NCBI GenBank assembly: GCA_903813345.2
Contig: CAIIXF020000005.1
Span: 32,057,375 to 32,121,374 of the forward strand
From: Owenia fusiformis
Taxonomy: Eukaryota > Annelida > Polychaeta > Sabellida > Oweniidae
DNA length: 64,000 bases
Direction: 5' to 3'
A program made the position numbers and the translations under genes. Under the pieces are notes generated by a model that did no database searches, was not told where the DNA came from, and saw nothing but the letters and a program-made list of their open reading frames with translations. Below are positions 12,248 through 21,922 of the stretch, in pieces. The number at the start of each line of letters is the position of its first letter. The first letter of the stretch is position 1.

Positions 12248-12639
12248 TATCTTTGTCTTTTAGGGCCAGGCCTTGCATTTATAGTTTATCTTTGTCTTTT
12301 AGGGCAAGGCCTTGCATTTATAGTTTATCTTTGTCTTTTAGGGCAAGGCCTTGCATTTATAGTTTATCTTTGTCTTTTAGGGCAAGGCCTTGTATTTATA
12401 GATTATCTTTGTCTTTTAGGGCAAGGCCTTGCATTTATAGTTTATCTTTGTCTTTTAGGGCAAGGCCTTGCATTTATAGTTTATCTTTGTCTTTTAGGGC
12501 AAGGCCTTGCATTTATAGTTTATCTTTGTCTTTTAGGGCAAGGCCTTGCATTTATAGTTTATCTTTGTCTTTTAGGGCAAGGCCTTGCATTTATAGTTTA
12601 TCTTTGTCTTTTAGGGCAAGGCCTTGCATTTATAGTGTA
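12248..12639 (+). repeat. 39-bp tandem repeat copying an SLC6 splice acceptor plus exon start, 10 units
   Basis: The unit is a pyrimidine-rich tract TTTATCTTTGTCTTTTAG followed by GGCAAGGCCTTGCATTTATAG. Acceptor AGs fall at 12263 and then every 39 bp to 12614, ten in all. The last unit runs directly into the SLC6 exon body (VYPFAVTMM...). The first unit has GGCCAGG (encoding GPGLAFI, the family sequence); later units have GGCAAGG (GQGLAFI). Since 39 is divisible by three and the unit has no stop in the SLC6 frame, splicing to any unit keeps frame and adds 13-residue repeats (VYLCLLGQGLAFI). Confidence 0.92.
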
Positions 12640-12950
12640 CCCATTTGCTGTGACAATGATGCCTGTGTCTCCTCTGTGGGCCATCCTGTTTTTTCATACT
12701 CATAAAACTTGGACTGGATAGTCAGGTCAGAAGCATGCTACCTTTTAATAGAGCTAAACCATGTATGATCTTAAATAAATTCTTTGATCTTTTGCATAGT
12801 ATATCAGTAAGACAATCATGACACAATATTTTGTTTTGAACCTTGTAGCTAGTTTCATCTCACATTTGAATTCCCAATGATTATTGTTTAGTGATTATAT
12901 TATATTATTCAGTTCTAAACGCGCAAGGTATCTACTTATATGATGTTTTT

Positions 12951-13842
12951 AATGGGTTTTCGTAAAACACCGACCGCCGACCACCGACCAGTCACTCTCC
13001 ACAGTTGGGTACATGTGGTCGGTGGTCGGCTGACAGTCTTTTACATAAAGATGAAAAAATGCAAAATTAGAAGTAAAACTAAAACTGGGAATCCAATGAC
13101 TATAGTACCTTTACTAGGTCGTGATTTAAAAATGTATAATTATCATTTCAAATCACGATGAAAACGTTACATCGTCGTGGTGTGTAATGTCATATTTTTA
13201 AGTGATGTTTCAGTTGTTAGAAGACAAATTTCATCCTGGTTAGTCACTTTGGAAAAAAACGCACGTAACATTGCATTAAGTTCATTCTTCATTCATATGA
13301 AACGCAACAAAAACACACAAACATCGTCGATGTTGACGTCGTAACGTTATGTTTGATTTCTCAGTTGTTAAACGTCAACTGGTAAAAACTACATTTAATA
13401 TGACAAAAAAAAGCTTTCTAATGGTGTACTGAAATGGTAAGTCACTTTTAATCTCGATAAGAGAACGCATGTAACATTATATTGTGTTCAGTATTCAGTA
13501 GGCTATGACGATAACAAATCATTTTTGTTTCGAAATTGTTAAATTTCAGTAAAAATTAGGATAGATTCCCGTAGAAACGATAGGTTGGTTAATGATAGGT
13601 TAGGACCTAAGGCAGGGCAATTAATCGAGAGGAGACGGTCATGACCAATTTGTTTGCTTGCCATTCGTTGCAAGGTACATTCAAAATCAAATTATTAATA
13701 TTCTAAGGCTACAAATATGTTCGGTCTTTTACATGATATGGTCGGTCTTTTACACATTTTCTTCAAACCCTGTTTTGAGGCTACCAGTGGAAAACACCGA
13801 CCGGTAGGTGGTCGGTGGGGTCGGTCTTTTCCGAAAACCCAT
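12951..13842. mobile_element. ~0.9-kb DNA transposon with AATGGGTTTTCG inverted ends
   Basis: The left end AATGGGTTTTCGTAAAAC at 12951 is mirrored by the reverse complement of TTTTCCGAAAACCCATT ending at 13842. Both are followed inward by ACCGACC motifs, and GGTCGGTCTTTTACA recurs inside. No transposase ORF was found. It lies in the SLC6 intron between the 12615 and 13947 exons. Confidence 0.65.
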
Positions 13843-14383
13843 TTTTAATAGAATAGTTGACTTGTGTTTGGTGATTGTGTCAACATCTGTAACAAATGGT
13901 TACATTTTTGTTATCATGTCAAGTTAATGCCTTGTTTCTTTTTTAGTTTGGTTGGAAATACCGTCATGACATCCATAATAGACCAATTTCCACATGTTCG
14001 GAAAAAGAAGACATTCATAATTCTCTTCATCTCCATTTTGTTCTTCCTTTGTGGTCTGACATTGACCTGTAGGGTGAGCACATATAAAAGGTCATATAAT
14101 TTTGGTTACCTGGGAATGGCATCACAATATTGAGTCCTGGATCCAGGCTTACTAGCTATATCAAAGATTTGGACCTGTGCAGTTATTCACAAAAAAGTGT
14201 TCTTAATTTTTTTCATATAATGAACACTTAATAAGCAATCTGATTTGTTGAGAGTATTTGACCATTGCAGTGTTGATATTAATGTTTAAGTTGCCATTAT
14301 GATACAAGGTTCAAATCAATCATAACAAATAAGTGGTTGTTTGATGTTGATTGGATGTTGATGTTCACATTTGCTGTTTACAG

Positions 14384-14483
14384 GGATGTGCCTACATGTT
14401 ACAGTTAATGGACACATATTATGGAGGATGGGCCATTCTCATAATAGGAATTGTTGAGAGCATATCAATAGCTTGGATTTATG
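14384..14483 (+). other. SLC6 TM9-10 exon, copy 1
   Basis: This 100-bp exon has an acceptor at 14382-14383 and a donor GTAATT at 14484. It reads GCAYMLQLMDTYYGGW...VESISIAWIYG. It keeps the family Glu in the VES position, but the usual second Gly of the GG pair at its start is Cys. It is nearly identical to the exon at 14682-14781. Confidence 0.8.
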
Positions 14484-14681
14484 GTAATTTGTACATATAT
14501 TTTATTTCATTTGGTCTATTTGGGACTTGATTAATGTGAACAGTCTAATCAATTTATGTATGTATCTTCTCAGTTCAATAGATAAATAATATAAATATGA
14601 ATAAATAACATTGTTTTATTAAAAACTTGTGTAATGTTGATTGAATGTAGGTAATGTTCATAGAATATTTTCCTATTGCAG

Positions 14682-14781
14682 GGAGGGGCCTACATGTTAC
14701 AGTTAATGGACACATATTGTGGTGGATGGGCCATTCTCATAATAGGAATTGTTAAGAGCATATCTATAGCTTGGATTTATG
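14682..14781 (+). other. SLC6 TM9-10 exon, copy 2
   Basis: It has the same 100-bp length, the same phases and a GTAAGC donor at 14782. It reads GGAYMLQLMDTYCGGW...VKSISIAWIYG. It retains the GG pair but has Lys in place of the Glu. The flanking introns also share sequence, so the duplication covered more than the exon. Confidence 0.8.
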
Positions 14782-15392
14782 GTAAGCTGTATATACACTA
14801 TATTTCCTAGTGGGGATATGGTGACTTAATTAATGTGAACAGTCTTATACACATATGTACGATATTTTCCATATACAGTAAAACCTGTTTAAGTGAAGTA
14901 CCTTTGGTATCTCTAAAAAGTGCTCCACTTATCTTGAGAGGTGTTCCACATATAGAAGTTCATTTAACATTAAGTTAGTTTGTCTTGGGACTCTGAAAGG
15001 TGTTCCACTAACATAGGCGTTCCACTTTACAGGTTTCACTATATCTCTATTATTAGCATTACATGTATATAAATAAATACAGATAGACTTGCAGGGGGCT
15101 ACCTTTAACTGGTACATGTCTAATTAATAAACAATTAATTTCAGGAGCAGATAGATTCATGAATGACATTGCATTGAGTAAAATGTAGCAAAGCTTATAT
15201 ATGTGAACACCTCACAGAAGTGAACAGTTTTATATTTTAACAGTTCTGATTTTTCTATTTTGATATCCCATTGACTCACATATTATCTGAACATGTCAGT
15301 GCTATAATTATGCAAACGCCTTTCATTGTAAGCACCTTTAGCTGGTTCAAGTGGTGTTCACTTTGTAGAGGTTCTATTGTTTTACTGTTTGT

Positions 15393-16888
15393 TTATATCC
15401 TCTCAAGAATGGCTTTCACTTCCTCATAAGCATTACACTGAGGAGTGACACCACTTTCACATTTTGACTTCAAATAGCTCAAGAATGACTCGGACACCTT
15501 TGCATCATTCAAAAGTTGACGCCCTTCGGGTGATTTCAACTGTTTGACAATCCTGTTGAGAACTTTCATGTCATTGTGTGTGAATATTGAAGGATGTGGA
15601 TGATAGTCCAAGAATTGGGAATCAGTGATTGATGGCTCATATTTTGTGTACATAACGTTGGTTGTTGGGAAATGCATGTGTGATAAAACAGCACCTCCTT
15701 GGTGAATGCAGTAAAATGCAATGGCTTTGTTAGTCAGATCCATGTTAAAGCGTCCCATGCAGTTTTTGATATGTTGTACTAATGAGCCACCAGCTTCTGT
15801 TTTTAAGGCAGCAACAATTTTGTCAGTGAGAGTTATGAATTGTTCATTGATGTTGACTGTATTTAATTCAACCCCAGCTTTGTTGGCAATTGATTCATTA
15901 AGATCTTTGAAAATGTCTTCAAAGTCCCAATCATCTGGCCAATCCCGCTCTTCTTGACGAGTGCGTTTCAGGTTAAATGCTGAAATGAGGAGCTTTATCA
16001 TAAAAGTTAGTTCGGACCCCTCAGGGACGTCCAACAGTTTAATACAGTGGATATCATTCATGGTTTTCAAGACATCTTCAAAACATCTCGCTATTGGAAC
16101 ATCTTTGCCTTGTGTTGTAGGGCATTTTTCGTTGTACATGATGGTTTTGGAGACATATGACTTATTGAAGTCAACCATGTCTAGCTGATCTTCTCTTGGC
16201 ATGTATTTCAGCATCATGTGGATTTTCTTGTGTTCTTTTGTTGATGCCCTCACTCGTTGAACTTCCACAGAACTGGAAGTCATCAGCCAGCAGTAACTAC
16301 AAGGGGTGGATGTAGGGATAGTAGACATATTGCTATATGATTGGTTGTAAAACTTTGCACCATCAGGGGGTTTTGGAACGAGAAGACATTGGTCATTGTT
16401 TCTCAATCGTCCATACTTTTCCTTATTCATGAATTCACAATCAATCTTCAGTGCAAATGTCACATCTACACTTGAGACACATAGTGGCCCATGTACATAA
16501 AACATGATATTTGGACCATTTTCGCTGTTACGTCCAGCAATATATCGATCCTCATTACCCTTCATAGCTATGTAGTCCTCTCCAACATTGTCAATCAAAT
16601 CTTTACTGTATTTGTAAAGTATTTGACGCCCCAATATATACCAATATAATCAAATTCATCGGCTTCGAGAATTTTTGTACCATCATGAAAACTGCCACAC
16701 TCACACTTTTCGTCAACTGCCATAAAAGGATCAATCTCTTTTGCCGTGTCTAAAATACTTTGAACAATGTCAGATATATATTTACGTTGCTCTTCAATTT
16801 CTTCATCAGTTCCTTTGATTTTAGCTTCACCGTGTACATGGCTGATAAACTCAGCAATTCTCAAGTCTTCTGTATCCGAATCAGCCAT
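15393..16888 (-). CDS. Intronless cGAS-like receptor / Mab-21 nucleotidyltransferase, one frameshift
   Basis: It reads on the minus strand from MADSDTEDL (16888) to a stop at 15393, about 498 codons in one exon. The catalytic signature is GSFHDGTKI...DEFD at residues 65-80: the GS loop and the first two acidic residues (E78, D80) of a cGAS/OAS-type active site. The third acid is expected in SSVDVTFAL, about 57 residues into the second segment. Later blocks (WLMTSSSVE, YVSKTIMYNEKC) fit the Mab-21 C-terminal half. By family, such enzymes make cyclic dinucleotides on sensing nucleic acid and act upstream of STING. The frame shifts by one base near 16640, right after the EFD motif; both halves are otherwise open, so it is either a young pseudogene or an assembly slip. 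It lies antisense inside the SLC6 fragment. The lack of introns could reflect retroposition. I chose the second Met because MADSDTEDL looks like a normal start; an upstream in-frame Met exists at 16903. Confidence 0.82.
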
Positions 16889-18589
16889 TTTTAAGACATA
16901 CATGTATGTATAAATTTAACCATATCAACTGACAATGCACTTATATCTGTGCTTAAAAAGCAAAGCAAATTACCTTTAGACTGAGTCTAGACACATTCAT
17001 TCACAGCTATTCTGAAGTACATTTGTATTTTACTAGAACATATCTATAATCTTAACGTTTTACTATTTGAACAGTAAATCCATTTCAGTACTTGAACCTT
17101 TTAAAGTTAAGTACATGGCAGTAAAAAGACAGTAAAATATCTCCTCAAAAATTTATAGTAAATGTAAATGACTTCACATTCCAAAACCAAAACATTTATT
17201 TTTGTCAAACGAAGATCTTTGGTATAGGGAACAGTTCCATCCATCTGTCCATACATCCGTATATCAGCCAGTCCAGGCAATATTGTTTATATTTTATATG
17301 TATATGCCCCATGTGAGTACAAGTTCTGCTCAACAGTCCATTTTCAATGGCCACCTGTTTTAAAATGGCTCATTTTACTGTCAAATATAGTCCTTCTTAT
17401 CGCAGTAATTAATTAATACCGCCTGTACAAAACTTTCAAAACTTTCACCCATTAAGTGTCATTGATTGCACTCATTTGCATACAGCCAATCAGCGCATCT
17501 ATTTTCCTCACTTTATGGAAAAAAGAAATAAGGTTCATTTTTTCATCAGTATATATTAGGGGTTATTTATGATTTATGTTTTCAATATGTTGCCCTTTGT
17601 GTTGTATATTGATGTTTTGATATATCAATTAATGAATGGTCAACATACTTAAAATGTATGTACCCCTAAAATGATATTTAGAATGAATTGCATAGTCAAA
17701 CTTAAATGCACTGAATGACCTTAATTTTAATCCCAATGATCTAATTTTATTTTGGGTATATTCATGATTGATAAAAGTATTTATTTCCATGATATGTTCA
17801 ATGAAACCTTTGGGGGCATCTCTGCGTACTTGGGGTAATGGATCCTTAGGCTATAGTTATGGTTCTACTCATGTATATAACTTATTTATGATTATTTTCA
17901 GTTTATTTATTCAGAACCAGACCATTCAGATTTTTTTGTTCTGTGACATCTGAGACCATCATAAATATATATCATTATGTTAGTCTCAGGTGACATCTAC
18001 AAACATACATCCATTTATTGCTGTGATGCATCATTTCATGTGATTTTAATAAATAAATGAAAAATTTTGTGAGATGAGATTATGTCCTGTTTCAGGTGAG
18101 CTGAAATGGTGTGCCAATAAGCCTGACCCCTGGCTATTCAACCCCTGGGTACTCCACCCCTGGTGGTGAAAGTATAGATGGGAGGAGAACTCCAGGATCT
18201 CAAGCTACAGGGCCAGGAACATCATACATCTCAGAAGCCAATAGTTCAGTGTCATACGAAAGTGTCGTGTAAATCAGCATCCTGAATACCGCTGAAGAAA
18301 ATTAAAACTAGAAAGGAAATAATAAAAAGGCTGTCTAGATGGTTTTTGCTGAAAAATGTACATTTTATTTAATATCTAATAATGTCTAAACAGTTGCTTG
18401 AGAGATGCAATCTTATTATTAGGTCTTCTATGAATCATACAGTCATACAGCATGAGCCAAAAAACAACCTTAACAAATGTTAATAATCAGTCATCCAACA
18501 TAGGTTTAAAGTCATATTTTAAAGTTCTACACAGTGTAGAACTGAGTACCCAACTCCTAAACACATATAGATCTGTCTGTATATAAAAC

Positions 18590-19040
18590 TTGTTAAGTAC
18601 ATCTGGGACATTACGCATGTAAATCTTGGACATTAAACTTGATATGTAAAGCTGTGACATTAGATTAAACATGCAGATCTGTAGCAATAAACTTGATATG
18701 TAAATCTGTGACATTAAACTTGATATGTAGATATGTGACATCTGACATTTGATATGTATATCTTAGACATTAAATTTGATATGCACATCTGGGACACTTA
18801 AACTTGGTATGTAGATATGTGGCATTAAAGATATGTAGATCTGTAACATTAAATTTGATATGTAAATCTGTGACATTAAACTTGATATGTAGATCTGGGA
18901 CATTAAACTTGATATGTACATCTATGACATTTGATATGTACATCTATGACACTTGATATGTACATCTATGACATTGTACTTGATTTGCAGGTCTGTGATA
19001 TTACATTTGATATTTTATAGATTATATTTGTACATTGTAC
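18590..19040. repeat. Degenerate tandem satellite, period about 26-31 bp
   Basis: The phrase GACATTAAACTTGATATGTAGATCTG and variants (GTGACATTAAA, TTGATATGTACATCTATGAC) recur around fifteen times in the same orientation. Copies differ by point changes and length, so this is an old array. Confidence 0.8.
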
Positions 19041-19897
19041 TTGACATGTAGATTTTTGACATTGAAACTCAATACATGTATAACTGTAACATTTATGAAT
19101 TGTGGATCTGATATTGAGTAACTTACTATGTGTTTATATAAGCTTATTTATAACATTAAACTCAAAATGACATTGAAGTCTTGTAGATCTTTGATAATGT
19201 GGATTTGTGCAGAATTCAAATGGAGATTTTGTTGTTCACTATATATTCAGCAATACTCATATCACTCTTTTAGTTCTTCCTAATGTACTGTAATCAATGA
19301 CTAAAAAAAAACTTGTCAGCGAGTTTGTTTTATGCAAAGATTTATTTATTCAATTGCATTTTAGTGTTCAAATAATGAAGATAACTTATGAAATGCAGAA
19401 AGACCATTGAATTGAAGAATTTTAGATGAATGATTCTCTTGGATATTGCTGCACTTGTTGTGTCGATACTGTACATATATGGTATGTACAGTATATTTGT
19501 ATATTTATACTTGGAACAATCTCAATACAAAATCTATGACAAGTTGTGTTGAGGCAGACTGGTAGTTTGTATGGACTTCTACAGACCTAGTGTATTCATG
19601 ATATTCCATATTTATTGGCTGGATTTACCTTGCCCTACTTTGATATAATGTTCTGTTGTGTTGTATTATTATATAGATGTCACATGTTGTGTTAGATATC
19701 ATAAGGGCCAAAAGGTTCATGTGTTTATACACAGAAAGAGTAGAGGTCATTTATGTTTTCATTTTTATTCTCTAAAATTATGTTAATATAATGTTAACTA
19801 ACATTTTTGTTTTAGATTAATTTTGTCAATAAAATACTGTGTAATACTAAAAGTAACCCATTGTAGCTTTTAACTGAGTAGACTAGATGTTATGGTA

Positions 19898-20183
19898 CTC
19901 TGTATTTGTCTTTAATTTGGCGCTACTTAATTTGGTGATTTTAGAATATCAGATATATTGGCATCTATATAATTTGGCAGTTTTTCAAGGGAAGAATCTC
20001 ATATATATTTAATTTCAAGATACTATATTATCAGTGTTGTTGATTAACAATATCTTCCAATATATATATACCGGACAAAAAAAACATGCCAAATTCCTGA
20101 GGATTTTGGCAAATAGTTAATTTGACTATTTTTTGATTCACCAAATTAAAACGCTCGCCAAATTTAAAAAAAAAAAAACAGTA
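19898..20183. mobile_element. MITE with TTTGGCG inverted ends
   Basis: The left end reads TTTAATTTGGCGCTACTTAA then TTTGGTG. The right end is the inverted copy (CACCAAATTAAAACGCTCGCCAAATTT), with an A-run at its edge. It is about 285 bp with no ORF. A partial copy lies at 2288-2352. Confidence 0.6.
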
Positions 20184-20410
20184 AGCCTCCTAATGTAACT
20201 AATAATTACTTATGAACAGCATATTTTGTTTTTTCCATAAATACATAAATAATTTTGCATTGATGTACATGAACAAGGAGAAAACTGTATGGAAATGCTT
20301 TATTAGTCTGGAGATCATTTTTCGGTTTTTATGTGCACTTATTTTAGTGATAAGACATTCCCTCTTTTTTGATTTCCCATAATCCTTTGTACATCGTCTG
20401 CTAATAGTAC

Positions 20411-20511
20411 AATAACGTCATTCCAAAGGGCAATATAGTGAAATATTGGACCAAGGGCCACAGGCCCAAGGTCCAATATTTCACTATTTTGCCCGCAGAA
20501 ATGACGTTATT
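20411..20511. repeat. Long hairpin with almost no loop
   Basis: Arms AATAACGTCATT...CAAGGGCC (20411-20459) and GGCCCAAGG...AATGACGTTATT (20463-20511) are inverted copies with few mismatches and a 3-base loop (ACA). The surrounding 500 bp carry related fragments. Confidence 0.75.
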
Positions 20512-21922
20512 ACTATTATTACCACCGTTAATGACCAGGGCTGAAATAGCAAATTTGAAATAGAAAATCTTACGCACTGAACGAGATCACTTTTCCCGGG
20601 AAACATAGCCGGGCGGATAATGTCATTATTGCCCGACTAAAGTCATTAACGCCCAACACAATATTGCTCACATCAATATAGCAATTTAAATGCCTTCTCA
20701 ACTAGTACTAAAACCCCTAGAACAGGCCCTGCAAGGTGGTAATAATAATGGATAACCTCATTAGGACAATTTACTGAGTTTGTTCTTATTGGCAGCAAAG
20801 GATTATGGGTTATTTGAAAATGGTTGAAAGGAAAATGAAAATGTTTTTTTTAATTTACTTTATAACTGTGAACTGTACTTACATGTATACTCATTCCATA
20901 TCTGATTATACAAAGGAAGAAAAAATCTGGTTTTATAAGCTGTTGCAATATACACCATATATTTAATACAAATCTCTGTTTTGTGTTTACATAGTTACAA
21001 CCGTATAACCTTTAAGGCAAGGACCATTAAATTTTAAAAAGGAGATCTCAGTTCTTAAAATAATATTCTTTGCCTAAATTAGCATGAGAAATACTTTGGG
21101 CTTGGGATTAAAACATTCAACTATTCACTTGCATACAAGTACTTAAATTTGCAGCACCATTCAGAATAATGATACTACAATGACTGAAAAAGTGCATGAA
21201 ATTAAAAAGGTCAAAATATGCTCTAAAGATTACATAAAACTTCATAACAATTATAAAGCTTGGCATTAAGGAGCATTTATATATTACCAATGATGCATAA
21301 TTCTGAAACCTCGCCAATTCCTTATTATATTGTCAGCAACGAAATTGTCACTGAAACCATTCAACTTAATTTACAGTATCCAGAGGCCTCAGTCAAACCC
21401 CTTTGTCATCTTCATGTTTTTTTTATCGCATCATCATAGTTTGAAAGTTTCTGGGTGAGGAATGATATCTTCATTATTGCTTCATGAATGATGTTGAGAT
21501 TCAAAACTCTAAACATACAATCAACATTAATCTCCATAACCTGAGTTGATTATGCAACGAATTACAAGTGTATTTTGAGCATGTTAAGCAGTTTCTAATC
21601 ATGTTCACTAGAAATCCCTGGCCACTGATTGAATTTACAATAGTGAAATAAATGTTACTGGGTGGACATTCATAATATAATATTTTGGCACACTTTTTCC
21701 CTCCCAACCGAGATAAGACAGGCTGTATAAATATGAGAATTCTGAAATTAACAAATGTTTTAAAATGCTACTCCTTAAATCTGATTCTACCTTGTGTTAA
21801 TTTCAAAGAAATCAAAGAAAATCAGGATATCAAAAACTTTTGTTTCCCAAAGCTCCCTGATTAAATTGTTCAATGCTGAAATCAGTCAATTCACATATAG
21901 AAGACATGTGTTCCATTCACCA

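Larger units (their letters stand above)
11497..18272 (+). pseudogene. SLC6 Na+/Cl- dependent transporter, 5'-truncated and frameshifted locus
   Basis: Exons recognised: about 11497-11600, 12615-12725, 13947-14073, 14384-14483 or 14682-14781, 15145-15188, 18096-18272. The first reads GFVIFSFLG...VDSG and splices in phase to GPGLAFIVYP...SPLWAILFF, the TM7-TM8 block of SLC6 carriers. Next come LGLDSQ, VMTSIIDQFPHVRKKK, AYMLQLMDTYYGGW...WIYG and ADRFMNDI (TM9-TM10 region). The style is closest to GABA/glycine-type members. Nothing for TM1-6 or TM11-12 is found. Apparent frame breaks: between NCCTSVFA and GFVIF near 11527, one extra T in the run after SPLWAIL near 12690, the start of exon 13947, and a stop in exon 15145. 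The last exon reads either KWCANKPDPW or, in another frame, a TPGYSTPG-rich tail ending YESVV (class I PDZ-ligand pattern). It is best read as a decayed partial duplicate, though assembly error could explain single indels. Confidence 0.75.
18273..21922. other. Gene-free interval between SLC6 tail and TMEM129
   Basis: No exon is recognised. It contains a diverged short-period satellite (18590-19040), a MITE (19898-20183), a long hairpin (20411-20511) and AT-rich unique sequence. The last several hundred bases adjoin the 3' end of TMEM129 on the minus strand. Confidence 0.6.

Noticed and set aside
12248-12639. CRISPR-like regular repeat array
   Set aside because: Units abut with no spacers, are AT-rich and derive from an SLC6 exon border in animal DNA.
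12253-12705. Second open frame through the 39-bp array (SLSFRARPCIY repeats)
   Set aside because: It is the shifted frame of the same repeat; a unit length divisible by three keeps any frame open. It has no family features.
15721-16188. Plus-strand ORFs across 15.7-16.2 kb
   Set aside because: They are antisense shadows of the cGAS-like gene.
17768-17953. Possible missing SLC6 TM11-12 exon
   Set aside because: The frame lacks SLC6 motifs and has only modest hydrophobicity; there is no convincing splice pairing.
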